From positions 1 through 19,301 of the forward strand of contig CAYWNA010000256.1 in NCBI GenBank assembly GCA_964459305.1: a DNA stretch of 19,301 nt, written 5' to 3'. Positions within the stretch are counted from its first letter, which is position 1. Each line of letters begins with the position of its first letter. Source of the DNA: CAYWNA01 sp964459305. Its GTDB lineage: Bacteria; Planctomycetota; Planctomycetia; Pirellulales; Pirellulaceae. Position numbers and translations under genes: made by a program. The notes under the pieces are model-generated. The model ran no database searches, was not told the origin of the DNA, and saw nothing but the letters and a program-made list of their open reading frames with translations. Below are positions 1 to 6,035 of this stretch, piece after piece.

Positions 1-95
1 TGGAAGTTTTGTGACACACGGAGGGTCGTCTTTTTCTAGATCTTACGTCAAGATCCATATCACAAGGCCATAGCAAGACTTAAGGACGCTAGCAT

Positions 96-749
96 GTGAC
101 AGACTTGGCGTTTTTAGCTGACAAAGAGATGCCACACACTCCGAAAACGCGTTCTCCGCGAGTGAACCGAATCGGTGGAGCGTTCATCGCGGTCGTTCTG
201 ACTTGCACGTCCGCGCTGCTGGGCTTTGCCGGCAACAACTACCTTACCGAATACCTTTCTGGAAGCTATGCGCCAGCAATCGGGGTGGCCATCGGTTGCA
301 TCTTCGCTGCTACTCTGGCAATCTCGGTATCGCGAGCAACGTCACGTGGCTGGGGTATCGGTGCAATATTGATCGCCTTGCTCATTGTCGGCGCATACCC
401 GATTTCATGCTTGATTGGTCGTGTAACTTTCGCCGAATTCGGATTGACTACCTACGGCATCATCCCGGTTCCAGGGCTCGACATAACCGTCGATTCCAAT
501 GGGCTACTTTGGTTTCGCGATAAAACCCATCTGATCACCGAAACAGAAATCACGCGGCTGCTTGACGATAACGTCGAGGTTGCAGTCATCGGAACCGGCT
601 GGAATAATGCCGCAAGACTCGCCTCGGGAGTTGCGGAAGACGTTCCGGTGAAACTGGTCGTGCTTTCAACTCCGGAGGCTTTCGCCGAGTTTCACAGGTT
701 GAAAGCTGCGGGCGTGTCGGCTGTGCTGTTGGCGCACAGCACATGCTAA
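96..749 (+). CDS. Membrane protein with C-terminal Mth938-like domain
   Basis: A 217-residue protein. The GTG start at 96 is chosen because AAGGA lies at 82-86, about 9 bases upstream; the ATG at 94 is followed at once by TGA and cannot be used, and ATG 129 is the alternative. Three hydrophobic segments (about residues 26-46, 58-78 and 87-105) should anchor it in the membrane. The last ~95 residues match the Mth938-like (DUF498/AAMDC) fold as I know it: a VDSNGLLWF strand, then VIGTGW, then STPEAFAEFHRL, ending in LLAHSTC, which parallels the family's usual HLTC ending. Family members are normally small soluble proteins without a well-defined biochemical role, so the membrane-anchored form is unusual. 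An attC-like palindrome follows 16 bases after the stop, so this could be an integron-cassette gene. Function unknown; domain call fairly secure, role not. Confidence 0.75.
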   Translation: MTDLAFLADKEMPHTPKTRSPRVNRIGGAFIAVVLTCTSALLGFAGNNYLTEYLSGSYAPAIGVAIGCIFAATLAISVSRATSRGWGIGAILIALLIVGAYPISCLIGRVTFAEFGLTTYGIIPVPGLDITVDSNGLLWFRDKTHLITETEITRLLDDNVEVAVIGTGWNNAARLASGVAEDVPVKLVVLSTPEAFAEFHRLKAAGVSAVLLAHSTC

Positions 750-762
750 TTGTCACGTATCA

Positions 763-846
763 GCTAACCAGGGGATGCACGGGAGCGGGAATACGCGTGT
801 ACGAATGGTGAGTCAACTCCCCGCCCCGTGATCCCAGTCGTTCGCC
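763..846 (+). repeat. attC-like integron recombination site
   Basis: Imperfect palindrome between two small genes. Left arm: GGGAT (772-776), an unpaired G777, CACGGG (778-783), an unpaired A784, GCGGG (785-789). Right arm 820-835 (CCCGC CCCGTG ATCCC) pairs with all 16 of those bases, leaving only the two left-arm bases extrahelical. Outside the arms, AAC (766-768) pairs with GTT (840-842) across short mismatched spacers (cag / agtc). The loop is 30 bases. AAC/GTT ends, an internal spacer and extrahelical bases on only one arm are the known marks of folded attC sites, and the length (~84) fits. The outer bases deviate from the consensus RYYYAAC and GTTRRRY. No integrase gene is in the window and I saw no second such site. 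Confidence 0.6.
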
Positions 847-865
847 CGACATAGGTCAGCCCTGT

Positions 866-1159
866 ATGTCGAAAAGTGAAATAGATTTCGCACGGCGCGA
901 TTTTGGAATGCGATGCTGCATCTGCATCGTTGTGCTTCTTGCATTCCTCTACCTATCGCTGGATGGACACCATACGAAAATCAACCTGTTGTTTCCCGGC
1001 AGCACATTTGGGAATCCTCTGGCTGAAATCGACGATCACATCACATGGATTCATGGATGGCCGGTCGCTTGTTACGTCCGTAACTCAATTGATACGGCAA
1101 CGATCAACACGACACCGGGAATAACTGACATCTTCGCCGAAGAGCTTCAATTCAGTTGA
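866..1159 (+). CDS. Small hypothetical membrane protein
   Basis: A 97-residue protein beginning at ATG 866, only about 20 bases after the attC-like site. No strong ribosome binding site is visible (AGG near 853-855 at best). One hydrophobic stretch (about residues 15-33, CCICIVVLLAFLYLSL) should span the membrane with the short N-terminus inside. The C-terminal part holds a GWPVACYVRNS stretch; a GWP-plus-aromatic motif in a short exported loop is, from memory, common in small planctomycete membrane proteins of unknown function. It is not clearly related to a named family. Position directly behind an attC-like site is what a cassette gene would show, but no second site closes the cassette downstream. 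It could also be a fragment of a longer gene. Confidence 0.5.
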   Translation: MSKSEIDFARRDFGMRCCICIVVLLAFLYLSLDGHHTKINLLFPGSTFGNPLAEIDDHITWIHGWPVACYVRNSIDTATINTTPGITDIFAEELQFS

Positions 1160-1309
1160 GGGGGAGCTAGGGTCAACTCTTGACTCTTGACATCCTGCGG
1201 ACTCGACCGCTCGCTTGGAGCTGCGATGTGTCAGGTGTAGGAATCTACCCCACGCCCGCTGTTGAACGTAATGCAATTGCGTGCGACTATTCAAGAGAAG
1301 GAGCAAGCC

Positions 1310-4261
1310 ATGCCATTTCGCAGATTATGCAAACGTTATCTGATGACGATAATCGCGGCTGCACCGCTTGCTGTGTTTCTGCTGGGCAGTGCGAGCGCCA
1401 GCCCGACGGACGTTCCGGGTCTAGTTCTCTGGCTGGACGCCGACAAGGCCCGTGTGACGACGGATACGGACGACCTGGTTTCTGGCTGGTCCGATGTTGT
1501 TGATACGGCCAACAACACGAAACCAGATAACGTCGCCCAGAGCGATCCGGATAGACGGCCTCGTTGGGTCGACAGGGCGATTAACGGCCTGCCGGCCCTG
1601 CAGTTCGATGGCGGTGACTTCCTCAATAATACGGTGAGCAATCTTGTTGCCTCAGGCAGTGCCCGGACCGTGTTCGTGGTCGGGCGACTTGAAGATCGCT
1701 CGACCGGGGCCACCGTGTTTGCGTTTCGCAGAAGCACGAGTGCCGAGAGACCTCTGTTTGGCGTCAATCTCTATGCTGGCGGGGATCCACCGTCGATGTT
1801 TCTCGTGTACACCGATGGCTCGCACGGCGACCGCAATACGCCGATCGCGGAACCGGGCATCGCGTTGGAAGCCCTCCGTCGACCGTTCATCTCGACTCAC
1901 CGTTCCGCCGGCAGCGACCAAACCATCGCCGTGGATCTGAACGGAGTACCTCTGAAGATCCGCGGCGCTGCCACTGTGAGCACCGAAGGCGGATTCGATG
2001 GCTTCACCGTCGGCGGAAGCGAGAACCTGCCGGATTCCGGTTGGCATGGCCTGATCGCCGAGGTTCTGGTTTACGACTGCGAACTGAAGGCGGCTGAACG
2101 CAGGAAGGTCGGCGAGTACCTTGCAGAGAAGTACGGCATCCCGGACCACGGTGTCGCCCTTCTGCCAAGAATGCGCGTCGTCGCCGTGGCGCGTCGTCCG
2201 GATGCGTTCCGTACCGCCGTGACGCTTGAAAACGATGTGCTCGGCGCGATGTTCGATTCTGAAACAGGATCGCTCATCCAACTGGCCAACAAACTCACGG
2301 ACGAGACGATGGACGTTGGAGGAGATGAATTCCAGATCGAAGCAACGGAATTCAACCTCACGCAGAAAGATATGGCGCTCGTTTCCCTGGTGAAGCGACC
2401 GGACGAACAGATCGTGGCCACGTACCGGGCCGAGGGACAGAAGTCGGGTCGGGAGACCCAACCTACAAAGAGCACGATCGTCGTCACCTGGCGACTGGGC
2501 GAAGACCGTCATTTCCTCGAAAAGCAGCTCGTCGTCAAATCGTCGTCACCCTTCGGCTTCCAAGAACTCGTGATCAGCAGGCCCGCGTTCGGCGGCCCGC
2601 CGGTCACACTGATGAAGTATCGTCACATGCAGACGGTGACCTACTTTGGCCGGTCCCCACGGGGCGGGATCTTCGTGGGCGTCGAGTTGGCGTTCGACCA
2701 TTCGACGCTGGATGGCCAGAATATGGTCAGTCTCGGCTACGCGCCGAATCTGAACGTCAAAGCCGGCGAGCAGATCGTCTGTGAGCCCGTCTATCTGGGC
2801 ATCTACCGAAAGCAAGATGACGAAAAAGAGGCGAAGGGCCTGCCGTTGGTTCCCGAGTCACAGGCCATGGTTGCCATGACTACCGCGATTTTGCCGCCGA
2901 CTCATCCGCGGCTTGGTCCGTTGATGTGTGGTTGGTGGTCGGAGACCTTTCGCGGGCCGTACCAATCCGATGCAGACGCCAAACACGACATGCGGTCGAT
3001 CGACTTCGCAGAGGACTGCGGTATCGACATCATCTCGGACGGGCGAACATGGTCCGGAGAAACTCTCAAAGTGAACGCGTTGGCGGGTAACGAGCGGTTC
3101 GAACTGAGCGAACTTGTCTTGGACGTGGCTCACTACGCCCACAAGAAAGGCGTGCGATGGGTGTTCTGGCCCACCATGGGCAACAGTGACCCATGGTCGG
3201 GGCGAGGGGCGCAACTGCGTTTGGACAAACCCCAGTGGACAATGATCCACGAGGGTGCAGACCGCGCCAATTCGAAGCCGGCAGCTTGTTTTGGTAATGC
3301 GACGTTTTACGACTGGCTGCTCAAAGTCAACGTGGAAGCGATGGATGCGGGCCGTTATGGGGCTTGGTGCATGGACGGCGATTTCGCCGGAGGCGGCGGT
3401 TGGGGAGGCGGACCTGCGGGCTCGGTCCACCCGGCACGGTGTCACTCGCAATTGCACGATCATATCAGCCCGGACATCGATTACTGTTGCCAACGCAATC
3501 TTTCCGAGATGGCGGGGCTAATGCGGCGGCGTTATCCTGACGTCTACATGATGTATTGTCGGCCGCCAATGGATCTTGGCGTTTGGGCTCTGCGGCACGT
3601 CGATGCGTCGTTTACCGTCAACGAGTGGGCTCGTCTGGAGGGCTTGCCGGGAATGGGCACTCAGCCCGTGAACGTACTGCTGGGCGACAAGATCCGCCAT
3701 TGGTCCCGGATTCGGGTCCACCATCACTTCTTCCCTCATCACCTCGATTCGCCTCAAGTGTTCGCCGCTCCCAAATCGATGACCCAGTGGAAGGGTATCG
3801 ACTGGCAGAGCGATCACATCGACTACATCATGCTGAGTGCCCTGAGTTCTTCTCCGAACCAGACGTATTATTTGCCCAGCCAGGCGGGCATCCCGGCGGA
3901 AGATCGGCGGCGGATCAAGAAGTGGCTCGACTGGGGCCGCAAGCACATCGACTATATCATGGTCGGTAAAGACCTGCCCGACTGGCCCGCCGCCGGCAAG
4001 GTCGACGGTTCTGCGCACATTTGCGATGATCAGGGCTTCGTCTTCTTGTTCAACCCCAACAAGAGGCCCTTGCAGGCAGAGTTCGTCTTGACCGAACCCA
4101 GCATCGGGCTCATAGGCGACGGACTCTTCGAGGTCCGCCAAGAGCATCCCGTTTCGGATCAATCGGCCAGACTGCGATACGGTGAGGTTGTCAAATGGCA
4201 AATACCATTGGAGAGCGCGGTCTTGTTGCGCATCGAGAAGTTAAAGGACAGCAAGATGTGA
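1310..4261 (+). CDS. Secreted LamG-domain melibiase-like glycoside hydrolase
   Basis: A 983-residue exported protein. ATG 1310 is preferred over the upstream TTG 1262 because AAGGAG (1298-1303) sits 6 bases before it and a signal peptide follows directly (basic RRLCKR, hydrophobic core, ASA cleavage near residue 30). Residues ~34-277 form a LamG/concanavalin A-like module (VPGLVLWLDA start, GWHGLIAEVLVYD, EYLAEKYG end), the type planctomycetes attach to secreted enzymes. Residues ~310-500 look like the beta-sandwich of clan GH-D enzymes, and ~535-890 like a TIM barrel: WCMDGDF (D689 or D691) fits the nucleophile strand of alpha-galactosidase-like families (GH27/GH36/melibiase), and HVDASFTVNEW (D765, E772) is where the acid/base strand is expected. 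A C-terminal beta domain closes it. Likely role: cleavage of an alpha-linked, possibly galactosyl, glycan outside the cytoplasm. Exact family and substrate unassigned. A REP hairpin with a T-tract follows the stop. Confidence 0.85.
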   Translation: MPFRRLCKRYLMTIIAAAPLAVFLLGSASASPTDVPGLVLWLDADKARVTTDTDDLVSGWSDVVDTANNTKPDNVAQSDPDRRPRWVDRAINGLPALQFDGGDFLNNTVSNLVASGSARTVFVVGRLEDRSTGATVFAFRRSTSAERPLFGVNLYAGGDPPSMFLVYTDGSHGDRNTPIAEPGIALEALRRPFISTHRSAGSDQTIAVDLNGVPLKIRGAATVSTEGGFDGFTVGGSENLPDSGWHGLIAEVLVYDCELKAAERRKVGEYLAEKYGIPDHGVALLPRMRVVAVARRPDAFRTAVTLENDVLGAMFDSETGSLIQLANKLTDETMDVGGDEFQIEATEFNLTQKDMALVSLVKRPDEQIVATYRAEGQKSGRETQPTKSTIVVTWRLGEDRHFLEKQLVVKSSSPFGFQELVISRPAFGGPPVTLMKYRHMQTVTYFGRSPRGGIFVGVELAFDHSTLDGQNMVSLGYAPNLNVKAGEQIVCEPVYLGIYRKQDDEKEAKGLPLVPESQAMVAMTTAILPPTHPRLGPLMCGWWSETFRGPYQSDADAKHDMRSIDFAEDCGIDIISDGRTWSGETLKVNALAGNERFELSELVLDVAHYAHKKGVRWVFWPTMGNSDPWSGRGAQLRLDKPQWTMIHEGADRANSKPAACFGNATFYDWLLKVNVEAMDAGRYGAWCMDGDFAGGGGWGGGPAGSVHPARCHSQLHDHISPDIDYCCQRNLSEMAGLMRRRYPDVYMMYCRPPMDLGVWALRHVDASFTVNEWARLEGLPGMGTQPVNVLLGDKIRHWSRIRVHHHFFPHHLDSPQVFAAPKSMTQWKGIDWQSDHIDYIMLSALSSSPNQTYYLPSQAGIPAEDRRRIKKWLDWGRKHIDYIMVGKDLPDWPAAGKVDGSAHICDDQGFVFLFNPNKRPLQAEFVLTEPSIGLIGDGLFEVRQEHPVSDQSARLRYGEVVKWQIPLESAVLLRIEKLKDSKM

Positions 4262-4314
4262 CACGGTTCGCAACGCGAGGACTATCCCATACCATCCGCG
4301 GACAAGTCTGACCC

Positions 4315-4378
4315 GTAGCCGAACTCGCCAGAGTTCGGTTTTTCCCTACGCAGACCAAAGTCTGGCGACTTCGGCTAC
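4315..4378. repeat. GTAG-type REP pair (BIME-like), copy A
   Basis: Two oppositely oriented REP-like units. The left unit is GTAG (4315-4318) followed by a perfect 8-bp hairpin. The right unit, read on the minus strand from 4378, again begins GTAGCCGAA and contains an AAGTC/GACTT hairpin with the same 4-base loop. The two 24-base arms agree at 21 positions when one is reverse-complemented, with a 16-base spacer. A 5' GTAG tetranucleotide before a hairpin is the known signature of REP sequences moved by RAYT transposases. A second copy is at 9491-9551, and the preceding flank (gacaag.ctgac.c) is also shared. Confidence 0.8.
4319..4343 (+). terminator. REP hairpin plus T-tract acting as terminator
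   Basis: An 8-bp perfect stem (CCGAACTC 4319-4326, loop GCCA, GAGTTCGG 4331-4338) runs straight into TTTTT (4339-4343), 58 bases after the stop of the glycoside hydrolase gene. This is the geometry of a rho-independent terminator. The stem is the left half of the repeat at 4315-4378, so a mobile repeat appears to supply the terminator. Termination activity is inferred. Confidence 0.6.
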
Positions 4379-4510
4379 ATGCGGAAAAGTGTCAATCCTG
4401 GCCGCTCGCGGTATAACGAACACCCTCGAACCAAACCGCGAGATGCAGTCGCAGTACTTCAACGATGCCGTCGTCGCCAACGAGGACCGCGTCATCACCG
4501 GAATGATCGG

Positions 4511-4738
4511 CTACGAAGCCTCCATTTTCTTGCTCAAAGTCATTAGTTGCGGCAAATACGACTTGGCGATGCTGTGTTCATCAGCGTCCAACGCGGTGAG
4601 GGCGTCATCCATTCGTTGAGCAAACCACTTGAGCTTGCCGACGATTGGGTCGTGTTCTTCGCCAAGGGCCGAGACCATCATGGCTGTCTTGCGGTCGTAC
4701 CAATCCTGCGCAAGCTTCTCGTCGTGATCTTCGGTCAT
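4511..4738 (-). CDS. Small hypothetical soluble protein
   Basis: A 75-residue protein starting at ATG 4738 with GGAG about 11 bases upstream; an in-frame GTG at 4786 would add 16 residues but its GGAG is directly abutting, so it is less likely. The protein is rich in charged residues and lacks a signal peptide or membrane segment. The N-terminus (MTEDHDEKLAQDWYDRKTAM) and the following ALGEEHD recall a conserved uncharacterised bacterial family, from memory only; the rest looks helical (KLKWFAQRMDDALTALDADE). It lies alone between two + strand genes, opposite in direction to both, and is flanked on either side by repeat elements. No function is proposed. A chance reading frame remains possible. 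Confidence 0.45.
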   Translation of the reverse strand: MTEDHDEKLAQDWYDRKTAMMVSALGEEHDPIVGKLKWFAQRMDDALTALDADEHSIAKSYLPQLMTLSKKMEAS

Positions 4739-5046
4739 CGATGTTGATTCTCCGGTTAGTCCCGGCGTATCGACCAGATAAGACACCTCCGAATATGGCC
4801 AACTCTATCCGGGAAGCCCGCTCGCTGCAGGAGCCTACGGGGAGTTGCATGGGGGTGCTCTTTGGGTATTGTTGTTTGCCGTCGCGCTCCGCTGGCGGGT
4901 CGCGGTTAAACGAAGAGACTAGTCCTTCCAATGTCGTGGGATGATGGGCTGCCAGACGCTCAACGTGCTTGACGACGGGTGAAAAGGGGAATATCACTAG
5001 GTCCATGGCTTCTGTGATTCCGCATTCTTTTGAAAAGGAGCGTGGT
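4739..5046. other. Intergenic stretch with a half palindrome
   Basis: No convincing gene. At 4874-4911 there is an imperfect inverted repeat, beginning GTTTGCCGTCGCG and ending GCGGTTAAAC, whose end matches the end of the perfect palindrome at 7882-7959, so both may derive from one repeat class. The last ~100 bases should hold the promoter of the DUF1080 gene, but no clear -35/-10 pair is evident. Confidence 0.4.
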
Positions 5047-5670
5047 ATGAAAGGTCTGAGATTTGCATCCGTTGTCTTGCTGGCGATTGCGAGTTTCCTC
5101 TTTGCCAACCCGTTGGTCGGTGACGCGAAGGAACCGGATTGGAAACCGCTCATGGATGGCAAAACGCTTGAGGGTTGGCATCCGGTTGGCGATGGTCAGT
5201 GGACCGTGGAGGACGGCGCGTTCGTAGGCCGGGCAGACAAGGCGAAGCTCTACGGGCTGCTAGTCAGCGATAAGGCGTTCAGCGATTTCACCGTGCGATT
5301 CAAGTTCAAGTGCCACTCTGGCGACAGTGGTTTCTACATCCGCACGATCATCAAAGAGCCCGAGAAGGCGAACGGGCTCCAGGTGCAGGTAGGCCGAGTG
5401 AAAAGCGGTGTGGGCGGCATCTATGAGAGCTACGGTCGCGGCTGGGTCGACAAGCCGGCAGACGAACTGGAGGCGTCTTACACGAAGGACGACGAGTGGA
5501 ACGAGATGGTGATTGATGCCCATGGCGGGAACGTTACTGTCAAAGTCAACGGCATCACGAGCGCAGAGTTGAAAGACGACCCCGGCCGCCCCGAGGGTCA
5601 TTTCGCCTTGCAGATGCACTCCGGATGCGTGATGCACGTGCTGTTCAAAGACATCGAGATCTGCGATTAG
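5047..5670 (+). CDS. Secreted DUF1080 (3-keto-disaccharide hydrolase-type) protein
   Basis: A 207-residue protein from ATG 5047, with AAGGAG (5035-5040) 6 bases upstream; longer upstream in-frame sequence lacks a better start. It opens with a signal peptide (MKGLRF, hydrophobic VVLLAIASFLFA, cleavage near GDAKE). The rest is a single concanavalin-like DUF1080 domain: DWKPLMDGKTLEGWHPVG and WTVEDGAFVG at the start, FSDFTVRFKFKCHSGDSGFYIR in the core (quoted in parts: SDFTVRFKFK, GDSGFYIR), NEMVIDAHGG and HFALQMHSG near the end. This family, now called 3-keto-disaccharide hydrolase, is hugely expanded in planctomycetes and linked to cleavage of 3-keto glycosides. Length is typical. Nearby ThuA and Gfo/Idh/MocA genes suit the same keto-sugar chemistry. 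Substrate not deducible. Confidence 0.88.
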   Translation: MKGLRFASVVLLAIASFLFANPLVGDAKEPDWKPLMDGKTLEGWHPVGDGQWTVEDGAFVGRADKAKLYGLLVSDKAFSDFTVRFKFKCHSGDSGFYIRTIIKEPEKANGLQVQVGRVKSGVGGIYESYGRGWVDKPADELEASYTKDDEWNEMVIDAHGGNVTVKVNGITSAELKDDPGRPEGHFALQMHSGCVMHVLFKDIEICD

Positions 5671-5781
5671 GCGAGCGGCAGATGAAAATATACCAGCCGC
5701 TGGGCGCTCGCCCACGGTTGCGCGAACCGGACGCTAGCGCGTTCCGGCTGATTTTGGGTAAACTTCAATCTGCCGCTCGCC
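5670..5781. repeat. Inverted-repeat-bounded element after DUF1080 gene
   Basis: A perfect 14-base inverted repeat (GGCGAGCGGCAGAT 5670-5683 and its complement 5768-5781) bounds a ~84-base interior that itself holds a GGACGCTAGCGCGTTCC-type palindrome (around 5727-5747) of a kind I associate with planctomycete intergenic repeats. The left arm begins on the last base of the DUF1080 stop codon. No coding potential inside. Confidence 0.6.
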
Positions 5782-6035
5782 TTAAGCCCCGGCGGCGCAG
5801 TTTTTCGAACGTCTGAGACGCGCTCGGCGCAGGTCTCCTGACCTCGCCGAGACGGTCGAGTCGGGGTGCTCAGTTGCTAGGGCCGCCCCGGTGGGGCTTT
5901 TTGGTGTTGAGCTGCCATCTCCCCAGGGTTGTGCGACGCTCGTTCCCTCACATCGCTGCACCCTGGGCTGGCATGGGGCCGTGCCTTCGGCACTGAAGGC
6001 CGTGCACGGCAAGGGTCGCCTTTAGTGCGGGGCTA
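5782..6035. other. Convergent intergenic region with terminator and palindromes
   Basis: Lies between convergent genes. It contains a terminator hairpin (5885-5902), a palindrome with stem CCCAGGGT (5922-5929) and its complement (5960-5967), and a short hairpin GTGCC-TTC-GGCAC (5981-5993) followed by CCGTGCACGG. No gene seen. Confidence 0.5.
5885..5902 (+). terminator. Rho-independent terminator
   Basis: Stem GCCCC (5885-5889), loop GGT, GGGGC (5893-5897), then TTTTT (5898-5902). It ends + strand transcription about 215 bases after the DUF1080 stop and before the convergent transporter gene. Confidence 0.6.

Noticed and set aside
39..55. Short inverted repeat GATCTT/AAGATC before the first gene
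   Set aside because: Six-base arms with a 5-base loop are too common by chance to call an operator or terminator.
1262..1309. Upstream TTG start for the glycosidase
   Set aside because: It would place 16 extra residues before a signal peptide; ATG 1310 has a well-spaced AAGGAG.
1652..2512. Long open frame on the minus strand inside the glycosidase gene
   Set aside because: Its translation is arginine/alanine-rich low-complexity shadow without domains, while the plus strand gives clear LamG and barrel motifs with a signal peptide.
4389..4619. Plus-strand 76-codon frame between the glycosidase and DUF1080 genes
   Set aside because: No ribosome site and no recognisable domain; it overlaps the more plausible minus-strand small gene. 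Not excluded, but not supported.
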